From: Comamonadaceae bacterium
GTDB taxonomy: Bacteria > Pseudomonadota > Gammaproteobacteria > Burkholderiales > Burkholderiaceae_C
Assembly: GCA_011391745.1 (NCBI GenBank)
Contig: JAABPX010000017.1
Location: forward strand, 1-42,381
Length of the DNA stretch: 42,381 bases
Direction of reading: 5' to 3'
Made by a program: the position numbers and the translations under genes. Of the stretch, positions 1 to 8,166 are shown piece by piece. Below the pieces are notes generated by a model, which had not been told where the DNA came from, did no database searches, and was given only the letters and a program-made list of their open reading frames with translations. The stretch's first letter is position 1. The number at the start of each line of letters is the position of its first letter.

Positions 1-1
1 G

Positions 2-106
2 ACGTTTGCGGTGGACCGATTCAAAGGCTGGCCACACGGCGGGCACATCACCTTGGCCCGTGGTGAACGCTCTCGCTTGGCCGACTTCGCCAGTGATGCG
101 CTCTGA
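2..106 (+). CDS. C-terminal fragment of an unidentified protein (partial at left edge)
   Basis: Reading frame 2 is open from the window edge to a TGA at 104-106 and gives 34 residues ending in ADFASDAL. Third codon positions are mostly G or C, as in the neighbouring genes, and the frame ends 29 bp before the dnaB stop codon on the other strand, so the two genes would converge. The fragment contains the string HITLAR, which resembles the HxTL signature of 2H phosphoesterases such as RNA 2',3'-cyclic phosphodiesterase, but one short motif is not enough for a call. The start lies outside the window. Confidence 0.4.
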   Translation, partial: TFAVDRFKGWPHGGHITLARGERSRLADFASDAL

Positions 107-135
107 GCCTCAGACCCACGCTGGGTCAAAGTGGC

Positions 136-1563
136 TCAAAAATCACCGCCGCCGGCCAGGCTCTCAAAGCGGGTCAACTGGCTCAAAAAGGCCAACTTAA
201 CCACCCCGGTGGGGCCGTTGCGCTGTTTGCCAATGATGATCTCAGCCACGCCGGGTTCTTTGCAGGCATCGCGTGTGTAGTATTCATCGCGATAAATGAA
301 CATGATGATGTCCGCGTCTTGTTCAATGGCACCGGATTCGCGCAAATCGCTCATCATCGGGCGCTTGTCGGTGCGCGACTCCACGCTGCGGTTGAGCTGA
401 GACAAGGCAATCACTGGGCACTGCAGTTCTTTGGCCAACATTTTCAGACCACGGGAGATTTCCCCCAGCTCTGAAGCACGGTTATCGCCGTCCGAGCCAC
501 TACCGCTCATGAGCTGCAAATAATCCACCACGATGAGTCCGAGCTTGCCGCATTTGCGCGACAAGCGCCGGGCATTGGCTCGCAACACACTGGCCGATAA
601 GCCCGGGGTTTCATCGATGTGTAAGGACACGTTGCGCAGCTTTTCAATCGCTTCGCTCAACCGTGGCCACTCGTCGTCGGTGAGTTTGCCGTTTCGCAAA
701 TGGCTTTGATTGATGCGGCCAATCGAGCCCACAATACGCACCGCCAACTGAGAAGCCCCCATTTCCATGGAAAACACAGCCACAGGCAAGCCCTCATTCA
801 AGGCCACGTGCTCGGCAATGTTGATGGCAAACGCCGTCTTGCCCATGGAAGGCCGGGCCGCCAACACCACCAAATCGCCCGCTTGTAAACCCGCGGTCAT
901 GCGGTCCAAATCCACAAAACCGGTGGGAACGCCCGTGATGTCGTTGGGGTTGGCCGCCATTTCTTCAACACGGTCCAGCAAGTCCACCACCAACGTGTCC
1001 ATGCCCTGGAAACCCTCTTGCATGCGCGAGCCTTCCTCGCCGATGTGGAAGATTTTTTGTTCCGCCTCATCCAAAATTTTGTCCACCGGACGGCCTTGGG
1101 TATTGAATGCCGCCGTGGCTATTTCGTCACTCGCGGTCACGAGTTTGCGCAATATGGCTCGCTCGCGAACAATTTCGGCATAACGCCGAATGTTGGCCGC
1201 ACTGGGTACGTATTGGGCCAAAGCATTCAGGTAAGCCAAACCGCCAACGTCGGTGGCCTTGCCCTGGCTTTGCAAATGCTCGAATACCGTGATGACATCG
1301 GCTGGTTTGTTGGCGCCGATCAGTTTGTCCATGGCGGCATAAGCCAGGCGGTGCTCGTAGCGATAAAAGTCGGCCTCTTGAATCAGGTCAGACACCCGGT
1401 CCCAGGCATTGTTGTCGAGCAACAAACCACCCAACACACTGGACTCGGCTTCCAAGGAATGCGGGGGCACACGCAGTTGGGCAATTTGTCGATCCACGGT
1501 CGTGTCGCGGGGGTCGAAACTGGTGTCAAACGGGGCAAAGGGTGGGTTGTATATCGCAGACAT
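136..1563 (-). CDS. dnaB: Replicative DNA helicase DnaB
   Basis: The hexameric 5'-3' helicase of the replication fork, 475 aa, normal family length. The N-terminal DnaB domain (residues about 30-140, beginning RVPPHSLEAESSVLGGLLLD) packs into the trimer-of-dimers collar and binds primase. The C-terminal RecA-like motor has Walker A ARPSMGKTA at 236-244 and a Walker B stretch GLIVVDYLQLM near 343. ATG at 1563 is preceded by AGGA at a good distance. It follows rpsF-priB-rpsR-rplI on the same strand, but a strong terminator at 1674-1713 separates it from rplI, so it probably has its own promoter in 1564-1673. An inverted repeat TTAAC-N7-GTTAA lies just upstream of the start (1574-1590); its role is unknown. 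Confidence 0.98.
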   Translation of the reverse strand: MSAIYNPPFAPFDTSFDPRDTTVDRQIAQLRVPPHSLEAESSVLGGLLLDNNAWDRVSDLIQEADFYRYEHRLAYAAMDKLIGANKPADVITVFEHLQSQGKATDVGGLAYLNALAQYVPSAANIRRYAEIVRERAILRKLVTASDEIATAAFNTQGRPVDKILDEAEQKIFHIGEEGSRMQEGFQGMDTLVVDLLDRVEEMAANPNDITGVPTGFVDLDRMTAGLQAGDLVVLAARPSMGKTAFAINIAEHVALNEGLPVAVFSMEMGASQLAVRIVGSIGRINQSHLRNGKLTDDEWPRLSEAIEKLRNVSLHIDETPGLSASVLRANARRLSRKCGKLGLIVVDYLQLMSGSGSDGDNRASELGEISRGLKMLAKELQCPVIALSQLNRSVESRTDKRPMMSDLRESGAIEQDADIIMFIYRDEYYTRDACKEPGVAEIIIGKQRNGPTGVVKLAFLSQLTRFESLAGGGDF

Positions 1564-1673
1564 GGCAATCCTGTTAACCCATCATGTTAAGCGCACCTTG
1601 GCTGGGTGTCATGGGATAAGCCTGTGCACAAGTTCTGTACAGGCAGGGGAAATGAAGGCTTTTGGCGGTGGAT

Positions 1674-1713
1674 AAAAAAAGCCGCAGCACCCCGTTCGGG
1701 GACTGCGGCTTTT
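1674..1713 (-). terminator. Rho-independent terminator after rplI
   Basis: Stem GCCGCAG (1681-1687) pairs with CTGCGGC (1703-1709), with an inner CCCC/GGGG helix and a GTTC loop. A run of seven A at 1674-1680 gives the T tract on the minus strand. It ends the rpsF-priB-rpsR-rplI transcript. A short T run on the other side (1710-1713) could make it weakly bidirectional. Confidence 0.88.
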
Positions 1714-1734
1714 GATGGCGATCGGAGGCGCGTT

Positions 1735-2187
1735 TTAAGCGGTCTCGCCGATCACCTGAATGCCCACTTCCACCGACACATCGGTGTGCAAAGCGACGTT
1801 GACGGTGTATTCACCGACCAACTTGAGCGGACCGTGGGGCATGCGGATCTGTGACTTGGCCACCGCAAAGCCAAGCTTGTTCAAGCCGTCGGCAATGTCG
1901 TGGTTGGTCACCGAACCAAACAAGCGACCATCCACACCCGCTTTTTGGGTGAGTTTGAGCGCTGCGCCACCGATTTTTTCACCCAAGGCTTGGGCTTCGG
2001 CCAGCTTGGCGGCGGCGGCTTTTTCGAGTTCGGCGCGGCGGGCTTCAAATTCGGCAATCGCCGATTGGGTGGCGCGGCGGGCACGGCCCGATGGAATTAA
2101 GAAGTTACGGGCGTAACCGTCTTTGACTTTGACCACATCGCCCAAGGCGCCGAGGTTGACAACTTTGTCGAGCAGGATGATTTGCAT
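1735..2187 (-). CDS. rplI: 50S ribosomal protein L9
   Basis: L9, 150 aa, a two-domain large-subunit protein with a long connecting helix that helps keep reading frame. The start [28 protein letters not shown] is the classic L9 N-terminus, so ATG at 2187 is used even though the frame stays open further upstream. The connecting helix is Ala/Glu rich (residues about 45-75) and the C-terminal domain contains [17 protein letters not shown]. It sits 13 bp after rpsR in the ribosomal operon and is followed by a terminator. Confidence 0.97.
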   Translation of the reverse strand: MQIILLDKVVNLGALGDVVKVKDGYARNFLIPSGRARRATQSAIAEFEARRAELEKAAAAKLAEAQALGEKIGGAALKLTQKAGVDGRLFGSVTNHDIADGLNKLGFAVAKSQIRMPHGPLKLVGEYTVNVALHTDVSVEVGIQVIGETA

Positions 2188-2200
2188 GTCAGGCTCTCTT

Positions 2201-2482
2201 TCAGACGCGGTGCTGGTCGCTGTAAGGCAACATGGCCAAAAAGCGCGCACGCTTGATGGCGGTGTCCACCTGACGTTGGTAAATCGCGCGGGTGCCGGTG
2301 AGGCGCGCGGGGATGATCTTGCCGTTCTCGGCGATGAAGTCGCGCAGGACGTCGACGTCTTTGTAGTCAACCTCTTCCACGTTGGCCACGGTGAAGCGGC
2401 AATAACGCTTGCGTTTGAACAGCAGCGATTGGGTATTGCGCTTGGGGCGCTTGTCTTTGTTGAAACGTTTGGGTGCAGCCAT
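2201..2482 (-). CDS. rpsR: 30S ribosomal protein S18
   Basis: S18, 93 aa, the small-subunit protein that pairs with S6 on the platform. The conserved core is visible: KRKRYCRFT, then [25 protein letters not shown], and [23 protein letters not shown]. The N-terminus [16 protein letters not shown] is basic, as expected for rRNA contact. It lies between priB and rplI, 11 bp after priB, in the standard proteobacterial order. Confidence 0.98.
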   Translation of the reverse strand: MAAPKRFNKDKRPKRNTQSLLFKRKRYCRFTVANVEEVDYKDVDVLRDFIAENGKIIPARLTGTRAIYQRQVDTAIKRARFLAMLPYSDQHRV

Positions 2483-2493
2483 GATGGGCCTTC

Positions 2494-2781
2494 CTATGTC
2501 TTGCTGAAATCTTGGATGTGAAACACAACGCCTTTGCTGGTGCGCGCATTGGTCAGAAATCCGTGAAACTGGCCCACCAAATCAAGCCCCTGACGGGACA
2601 AGGTTTCGGCATCTGCTCCAAAGGCCATGGCCCTGAGTTGCAGCTTCACCTGACGGGGTGTACCCAGCTCCATGGCCACCGACTCGTGCTCAAGCAGCAA
2701 GTTGATGACGGGGACGCCAGCCGGTGTGTAACGCAGGCTTTGAACCTGGATCACGGTGGCGGACAACTGGAGTGCGTTCAC
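2494..2781 (-). CDS. priB: Primosomal replication protein N (PriB)
   Basis: PriB, 95 aa, a single OB-fold dimer related to SSB that loads DnaT/DnaC-type helicase loaders at stalled forks together with PriA. Recognised by the start [24 protein letters not shown] and the end GVVFHIQDF, and by its place between rpsF and rpsR. The start codon is GTG at 2781, and no ATG fits the conserved N-terminus. The gap of 27 bp to rpsF indicates cotranscription. Confidence 0.95.
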   Translation of the reverse strand: MNALQLSATVIQVQSLRYTPAGVPVINLLLEHESVAMELGTPRQVKLQLRAMAFGADAETLSRQGLDLVGQFHGFLTNARTSKGVVFHIQDFSKT

Positions 2782-2808
2782 CCTTTCTGACGCATGTCGC
2801 AGCGGGCC

Positions 2809-3180
2809 TTAAGCGGCGTGTTCCTGCGGTTGTTGTTGCGTTTTGCGTGCTTCTTCACGCTCGACCGACTTCATCATTGAAGAAGGGCCGGTTTCGGCTT
2901 TTTTCTTCAACACGGTCAGGTGACGCAACACGGCATCGTTGAACTTGAAGGCGTGCTCAAGCTCACCCATCACGGCCTGATCGGCTTCGATGTTCAGGCA
3001 GAGGTAGTGGGCCTTGGACAGCTTGTTGATTTGGTAAGCCATCTGACGACGGCCCCAGTCTTCAACGCGGTGGATTTTGCCGCCGCCGGTGGTGATCATG
3101 CCCTTGTAGCGTTCCAGCATGGCTGCAACTTGCTCGCTTTGATCCGGGTGGATCAGCATGACGATTTCGTAATGACGCAT
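2809..3180 (-). CDS. rpsF: 30S ribosomal protein S6
   Basis: S6, 123 aa, first gene of the rpsF-priB-rpsR-rplI operon and partner of S18. The N-terminus [18 protein letters not shown] is the family signature and fixes the ATG at 3180; 26 further upstream codons are open but do not look like S6. Core motifs are [19 protein letters not shown] and [10 protein letters not shown]. The acidic/basic tail after residue 95 ([21 protein letters not shown]) is variable in the family. AGGAGA lies just before the ATG (3182-3188 on the plus strand). Confidence 0.98.
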   Translation of the reverse strand: MRHYEIVMLIHPDQSEQVAAMLERYKGMITTGGGKIHRVEDWGRRQMAYQINKLSKAHYLCLNIEADQAVMGELEHAFKFNDAVLRHLTVLKKKAETGPSSMMKSVEREEARKTQQQPQEHAA

Positions 3181-3248
3181 AGACTCTCCTTGTGGATGAA
3201 AAAAGCCGCCCCCAGCGTCGACAAAGGGTACGGCAAGGCAAGCCCATG

Positions 3249-3254
3249 ATTCTA
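3249..3254 (-). promoter_or_regulatory. Possible -10 element of the rpsF operon
   Basis: On the minus strand TAGAAT lies about 70 bp before the rpsF ATG, at a sensible distance for a ribosomal operon leader. The -35 region is poor (CTGATT at 17 bp). The same hexamer occurs upstream of hupB (32650-32655) and efp (39308-39313). It is a guess from sequence only. Confidence 0.3.
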
Positions 3255-3273
3255 ACAAATTTGATTTACCAAA

Positions 3274-5388
3274 TCAGTTCCTAGAACCGCGCAAGCTTGG
3301 GTAGCGCACAAATTCCACACAATCCACTTCGGCCCGACGCGGGACGGGGGTCACCCAACTCACCAAAATCAGCACCACAAAACCCAAGGGCACACCAAAC
3401 ACGCCGGCGGCAATCGGCTGAATGCCCCACCAGAGCGTCACCGGGCCGGTCAATCCAAACACCTCCCTGAGCCACGTCTGCGTGGTTGCCATGTAATACA
3501 AGGTGATGCCCACGCCAGACAGCATTGCCAAGGATGCGGCAATGCCCGTGGCCCTTTTCCAAAAAATGCCCAAAACCAAAGCTGGAAAAAATGCCGCGGC
3601 CGCAATCGAAAACGCCGCCGACACCAAAAACAAAATATCGGCGGGTTTTTGCGCGGCGATATAGGCGGCCAGCAAAGCCACCACCAGCAGGAGCACCTTG
3701 GAAATCGTCACCCGCCGCACGGTTGAGGCATTGGGGTCAATCATTTTGTAATACAGATCGTGGCTCAGAGCATTGGCGATCGTCAACAAGAGGCCATCGG
3801 CCGTGGACAACGCCGCAGCCAAGCCACCGGCGGCCACCAAGCCCGACACCACATACGGCAAACCCGCGATCTCGGGCATGGCCAGCACCACGATATCGCC
3901 GCCAATGGTCAATTCATTGAGCTGCAATATCCCATCCTCGTTGATGTCGGTGATCGACAACAGACTGGGGTCTACCTTGTTCCAGGCCGCCAGCCAGTTG
4001 GGCAACTCGTTAAAAGGCGTGCCCACCAACACATGAAAGACCTCGAATTTCACCATCACCGCCAAGGCCGGCGCAGTGATGTAGAGCAACACAATAAAAA
4101 GCAATGACCAAGCGACCGACTCACGGGCTTCGCGCACACTGGGCACGGTGTAGTAACGCATCAGGATGTGCGGCAACGCCGCTGTGCCAACCATCAAACA
4201 AAACACCAATGCCATGAAATTGCGGCGCGACACATCGAACAACTGCTGCTGCTCAGGGCTGCCGTTGGGGTCGCCCAAGAACTGCTGCGCGTGTGGTGCC
4301 ATGCCATTGAGGGGCTGCGATTTGGTGTCGGCCTGTGTCTTCTGCGCGCGCCACAGAGCCTGCGCCGCCATGTCGTTCTTGGGTAGGGCGGACAGTCGCT
4401 TCTCGGCCTGAGCCACGTCCGCGGCGGGGGCATTTCGCGCACGCAACTGGTTGATGCGCTCTTGTGCCTGTCGACGCTCATGGTCCAAGGACTGGGCCGG
4501 GTTGTCCAAGCGTTGGGCCAACACCTGGGAGCGCTCTCGGTACACACCTTGCACCTCCAGTTCCTTGGGATCTTGACTCAAACGCCGCTCTTGAAGGGTG
4601 ACTTGTTGCAGCTGATGCCCGTACACCAATTGGGGCAAAGGCACCTGGGTTTGCTTCACCGAAAGCCACACCACGGGGACCATATAAGCCGCAATCAAAA
4701 TGACGTATTGCGCGACCTGTGTCCATGTCACCGCACGCATACCGCCCAAGAATGAACACACCAATATGCCGCCCAAACCCAGAAAAACACCCAGCTCGAA
4801 CGCCACGCCCGTCAAACGCGAAGTGATGAGCCCAACCCCATAGATTTGAGCCACGACATAAATAAAGGAACACACAATGGCCGCTGCAATGCCCAACAAA
4901 CGTGGTGCATGGCCTCCGTAACGGTCACCCAAAAAATCGGGGATGGTGAACTGCCCAAATTTGCGCAGGTAGGGCGCCAAGAAAAATGCCACCAAACAGT
5001 AGCCGCCGGTCCAACCCATGACAAACGCCAAGCCATTAAAACCCTGCAAATACAAGGTGCCCGCCAAGCCAATGAAGGACGCAGCCGACATCCAATCGGC
5101 CCCAGTGGCCATGCCGTTGTACATGGCCGGCACCCTGCGTCCCGCCACGTAATACTCGTTGGCATCGGTGGTTCGACTCATGATGCCAATGCCAGCATAC
5201 AAACCAATCGTCGCCAACAAGAACACAAAGCCGATCCATTCTCGCGACAAGCCCCATTGTTCGAGCAAGGCCAAAACCAGCACAAACACGAAGAAGCCAC
5301 CGGTGTACCAACGGTAAACCTTGTTGAGTTGGGCTCGAAACAAGCGCTTGGCAATCGAACGGCCGGAGAACTGAGGCGGAAGTGGCAT
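3274..5388 (-). CDS. Sodium:solute symporter, large subunit, with hydrophilic insertion and EF-hand-like loop
   Basis: SSS (SLC5) family transporter, 704 aa, close to the VC_2705 subfamily related to acetate permease ActP; it likely imports a short carboxylate with Na+. Helix-rich segments run through residues 30-245 and 390-690. Typical SSS strings are YYVAGRRVPAMYNGMATGAD (79-98), GWTGGYCLVAFFLAPYLRKFGQFTIPDFLGDRY and LVAAGGLAAALSTADGLLLTIANALSHD. Two features stand out: a charged, Gln/Arg-rich stretch of about 145 residues (245-390, probably coiled-coil), and a canonical 12-residue EF-hand loop (D481, N483, D485, G486, Q489, E492). It is 3 bp after the DUF4212 small subunit, so the two are cotranscribed. 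The substrate is unproven. Confidence 0.9.
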   Translation of the reverse strand: MPLPPQFSGRSIAKRLFRAQLNKVYRWYTGGFFVFVLVLALLEQWGLSREWIGFVFLLATIGLYAGIGIMSRTTDANEYYVAGRRVPAMYNGMATGADWMSAASFIGLAGTLYLQGFNGLAFVMGWTGGYCLVAFFLAPYLRKFGQFTIPDFLGDRYGGHAPRLLGIAAAIVCSFIYVVAQIYGVGLITSRLTGVAFELGVFLGLGGILVCSFLGGMRAVTWTQVAQYVILIAAYMVPVVWLSVKQTQVPLPQLVYGHQLQQVTLQERRLSQDPKELEVQGVYRERSQVLAQRLDNPAQSLDHERRQAQERINQLRARNAPAADVAQAEKRLSALPKNDMAAQALWRAQKTQADTKSQPLNGMAPHAQQFLGDPNGSPEQQQLFDVSRRNFMALVFCLMVGTAALPHILMRYYTVPSVREARESVAWSLLFIVLLYITAPALAVMVKFEVFHVLVGTPFNELPNWLAAWNKVDPSLLSITDINEDGILQLNELTIGGDIVVLAMPEIAGLPYVVSGLVAAGGLAAALSTADGLLLTIANALSHDLYYKMIDPNASTVRRVTISKVLLLVVALLAAYIAAQKPADILFLVSAAFSIAAAAFFPALVLGIFWKRATGIAASLAMLSGVGITLYYMATTQTWLREVFGLTGPVTLWWGIQPIAAGVFGVPLGFVVLILVSWVTPVPRRAEVDCVEFVRYPSLRGSRN

Positions 5389-5391
5389 GCC

Positions 5392-5661
5392 TCAATCCTC
5401 CGGTTCTTGAAGGCCATGCGCCACATCGGCGCGGTGCATGGCCCACGCGTAAATGACCACCAAGAGCAGATAAATCAGCAGCGACCCTTGGGCAGCCATC
5501 CAAAAACTGAACGGCCAGCCCATGAATTGAAAGTTCAAATCGCGCGCAAAAAAGACCAACACAAAGCTGACCACAAACCACACCAGCATCAGGCCCGAAA
5601 TCCAACGCAAGTTGATGCGCCAATAGCGGCGCAAGGTCTCGACGGTCGGCGTTTGCTTCAT
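5392..5661 (-). CDS. DUF4212 small subunit of sodium:solute symporter
   Basis: Two-helix membrane protein, 89 aa, of the DUF4212 family, which is found as the small partner of VC_2705-type symporters. Two hydrophobic helices lie near residues 20-42 (WISGLMLVWFVVSFVLVFFA) and 50-75, with the family string NFQFMGWPFSFWMAAQGSLLIYLLLVVIYAWAM. The ATG at 5661 overlaps the stop of the upstream TPR gene as ATGA, indicating translational coupling, and six further upstream codons are therefore left out. The symporter begins 3 bp downstream. A second DUF4212/SSS pair is at 17803-19933. Confidence 0.9.
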   Translation of the reverse strand: MKQTPTVETLRRYWRINLRWISGLMLVWFVVSFVLVFFARDLNFQFMGWPFSFWMAAQGSLLIYLLLVVIYAWAMHRADVAHGLQEPED

Positions 5662-6248
5662 GCGACTTGACCGCCCCATTCGCGCTCCAACTGGCGAGCC
5701 ACCCGCGGGTCAAAGCCGCGCAAATGATTCAGCAAGGCCCAAGCTTGCTGATGTTCACCGCATTCGCGGTGCAGGTGTGCCAATTGGTACCAAGCCAATG
5801 GGTTCATGGGCTGAAGCTCGGTGTTGCGTCGCAGTGCCTGCTCAGCACCCCACCGGTCCCCCAGCGCAATGCGCACCACGCCCAAGCCATACCAGGCCCG
5901 GTCGAGCATGGGGTCCAGTTGGGTGGCGGCCTCCAAATGCGATTGGGCCGACCGCCATTGCCCCAGGCCTTGGAACACAAAACCCGCATTAAACCAATGC
6001 GCCGCCACATGGGGTTGTAAGATCAGCAAGTGCTGGAGCACTTGCACAGCCGCCTCTGGTTCGTTCGTTTGGGCAAGCCAATGCGCTTGTGTGGCCAAAG
6101 CGTGGGGGTGATTGGGCTGGGCCTGTAACCAATCGCCTACACAAGCCAAGACGCTGGCAGGCTTGCCGCGCCACAAAACCAACATCAAACGCAAGCGCCA
6201 AACAGCGGTACCCACATGACGATAAAAAACAGGCTTCAAGCCAAACAT
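5658..6248 (-). CDS. Tetratricopeptide-repeat protein
   Basis: A 196-aa protein with about four TPR units. The repeats carry typical spacing, for example HWFNAGFVFQGLGQWRSAQSHLEAA, RAWYGLGVVRIALGDRWGAEQALRR and AWYQLAHLHRECGEHQQAW. No signal peptide is obvious, although the first 20 residues are fairly hydrophobic. ATG at 6248 is preferred; a TTG at 6272 would add eight Cys-rich residues. It overlaps the upstream membrane-protein gene by 13 bp and the downstream DUF4212 gene by 4 bp, so it belongs to the symporter operon. It may be an assembly or adaptor factor, but that is inference from position. Confidence 0.8.
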   Translation of the reverse strand: MFGLKPVFYRHVGTAVWRLRLMLVLWRGKPASVLACVGDWLQAQPNHPHALATQAHWLAQTNEPEAAVQVLQHLLILQPHVAAHWFNAGFVFQGLGQWRSAQSHLEAATQLDPMLDRAWYGLGVVRIALGDRWGAEQALRRNTELQPMNPLAWYQLAHLHRECGEHQQAWALLNHLRGFDPRVARQLEREWGGQVA

Positions 6249-6577
6249 TGGGCAACACCCGCATTGAGACAATGCACGATTTTACCGATCGTCAGCGCAC
6301 ACCAAGCCAGTGCCAACAGCGCCAATGCAACCCAAGGCCTGTGTTGTTCAAGCACCCAACGCGCCGAGAGCATGCCAGCCAAACGGTGGGCCGGTAGGGC
6401 CACGGTCTGTAGGGTTCTGTACACCAGGTTGCCCTGCCGCTTCGGGCCAATCAGCCAGCCCAACACCATCTGCCCCAACAAGGACAAGGCAGCGACTTCC
6501 ACCAACAGTTTGGCGGTCACAATCACCCAAAGCAAGGGACGCAAGCCCAGTACGGGCCCCAGTAAATTACAAAGCAC
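6236..6577 (-). CDS. Small inner-membrane protein of the symporter operon
   Basis: A 113-aa hydrophobic protein, probably three membrane helices: residues about 12-40 (LRPLLWVIVTAKLLVEVAAL then LLGQMVLGWLIG) and about 83-103 (PWVALALLALAWCALTIGKI). The middle loop is basic (GPKRQGNLVYR). I do not recognise a named family. It is first in the set membrane protein-TPR-DUF4212-SSS with overlapping ends, which suggests one transcript. The start GTG at 6577 is uncertain, because no strong ribosome-binding site is visible. Confidence 0.68.
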   Translation of the reverse strand: MLCNLLGPVLGLRPLLWVIVTAKLLVEVAALSLLGQMVLGWLIGPKRQGNLVYRTLQTVALPAHRLAGMLSARWVLEQHRPWVALALLALAWCALTIGKIVHCLNAGVAQCLA

Positions 6578-6710
6578 AAACGCATGGGTTTGATTGTGTG
6601 CCAGGAACTTACCGCCCTCTGACGAAACGCCTCGGGTAGGCCAAACGCATGGCGATCGTCACCCCGTGAATACCCGGGGGTCGGTGCGATCAGACGGTGT
6701 ACGATGAAGC

Positions 6711-8162
6711 ATGACCAAGACATCCACTGGCGATCCTGCCCTGAGCCTCATGACCACACCGGTGCGCCAATTGATCAAGCGCACCCCTGTCACCCTGCCC
6801 CCAAGCGCCAGCATTCAAACGGCTGCTCAACTCATGAGCGATTTGCGCGTGTCGTCGGTGCTCATCGAGGAGCAAGGCACCCTTTTTGGCCTTATCACCG
6901 ACCGCGATTTGCGCAATCGCGTCGTGGCCTTGGGTTTGGACATCCAACGCCCAATCGCCGACATCGCCACCTTGGCCCCCCTGTCGGTGGACATCAAAGC
7001 ACCGGCCTTTGATGCCCTGCTCTTGATGGCGCGCCACAACATTCACCATGTGCCGGTGCTCGACGAGCAGAAGGTGGTGGGTATGATCACCGCCACCGAC
7101 CTGACCGAGCAGCACAGCACCTCAGCGGTCTACATGGCCGGCGATATTTACAAACAAACCAGCATCGAAGGCCTACAACAGGTGGCCGCCAAAATCAAAC
7201 GCCTGCAACAGAACTTGGCGGCGGCCGATGCCTCGGCCTACAACACCGGCCACATCATCACCGCCATCACCGACGCCTTAACCACCCGTTTGTTGCAACT
7301 CGGTGAAGCCCGATTGGGCCCGGCACCCATTGATTACGTTTGGGTGGCCGCCGGTTCACAAGCGCGCAGCGAACAAACCGCCAAGTCCGACCAAGACAAC
7401 TGCATGGTGCTGGACGACCGTTACGACGAGTCCCAGCATGGCGAATACTTCAAGGCCTTGGCCACTTTTGTGTGTGATGGACTCGATGCGTGTGGCTACA
7501 TTCACTGCCCCGGCGAGATGATGGCCATGACACCCACTTGGCGCTTGCCGCGCCAACAATGGCTCGATCTGTTCGCCCGCTGGACTTCGCAGCCCGATCC
7601 CAAGTCCCTCATGCTCACCTGTGTGTGGTTCGATTGGCGCGCCATTCACGGCAACATGGCCATGGCCGACGACCTGCACCGCGAGGTTTTGCAACGCACC
7701 CAAGGCAACAGTATTTTTTTGGCGTACATGGTGGGCAATGCCCTCACCCACCGCCCGCCCCTCAATTGGTTCAATGGCTTGAGCACCCTTCGCAGCGGTA
7801 CCCACCGCGGCACCATCGACCTCAAACACAACGGCATCGTGCCCATCGTCGATTTGGCCCGCGTGTATGCCTTGGCGGGTGGTGACACGGCCGTCAACAC
7901 CCACGACCGACTGGAGAGCGCGGCAGCCAGCGGTGCCATCAGCGAACAAAGCGCCCGCGATCTTCGCCATGCCTTGGAGTTTTTGGCTTACGTGCGCATT
8001 CAGCACCAAGCCAGGCAAATCTTGCAAGAACGCAAGCCCGACAATTTTTTGCATCCGGTAGAAATTTCCAACTTCGAGCGCACACAGCTTAAAGATGCGT
8101 TTCGTGTGGTGGCGTCGCTTCAGAACATCCTGGGGCAACGCTACCAAGCCGGTCGCTTCTGA
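6711..8162 (+). CDS. CBS-pair / DUF294 putative nucleotidyltransferase
   Basis: A 483-aa soluble protein. Residues about 15-75 and 80-140 form two CBS repeats (LMSDLRVSSVLIEEQGTLFG with LITDRDLR; HNIHHVPVLDEQKVVGMITATDL), which usually bind adenine nucleotides. Residues about 150-330 are the DUF294 nucleotidyltransferase domain, with the pol-beta-type active-site pattern G215-S216 followed by D227 and D229 (AAGSQARSEQTAKSDQDN). The rest is the DUF294 substrate-binding C-terminal domain. It resembles the GlnD/GlnE-like transferases that modify proteins, but its target is unknown. It starts divergently from the symporter operon and stops 4 bp from the convergent exonuclease gene. The same partners (SSS, DUF4212, CBS-DUF294, exonuclease) recur together in pseudomonads, from memory of those genomes. 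Confidence 0.9.
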   Translation: MTKTSTGDPALSLMTTPVRQLIKRTPVTLPPSASIQTAAQLMSDLRVSSVLIEEQGTLFGLITDRDLRNRVVALGLDIQRPIADIATLAPLSVDIKAPAFDALLLMARHNIHHVPVLDEQKVVGMITATDLTEQHSTSAVYMAGDIYKQTSIEGLQQVAAKIKRLQQNLAAADASAYNTGHIITAITDALTTRLLQLGEARLGPAPIDYVWVAAGSQARSEQTAKSDQDNCMVLDDRYDESQHGEYFKALATFVCDGLDACGYIHCPGEMMAMTPTWRLPRQQWLDLFARWTSQPDPKSLMLTCVWFDWRAIHGNMAMADDLHREVLQRTQGNSIFLAYMVGNALTHRPPLNWFNGLSTLRSGTHRGTIDLKHNGIVPIVDLARVYALAGGDTAVNTHDRLESAAASGAISEQSARDLRHALEFLAYVRIQHQARQILQERKPDNFLHPVEISNFERTQLKDAFRVVASLQNILGQRYQAGRF

Positions 8163-8166
8163 ACCT

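Noticed and set aside
3262..3276. Palindrome TGATTT-ACC-AAATCA at the end of the first symporter gene
   Set aside because: It overlaps the stop codon, has an AT-only stem of six pairs and no T tract, so it is a poor terminator. It could be part of the rpsF promoter but nothing more can be said.
6656..6690. CCCCG-N8-CGGGG repeat between the symporter operon and the nucleotidyltransferase
   Set aside because: GC-only short arms are common at this base composition and do not match the CTAGGG-type motif found elsewhere.
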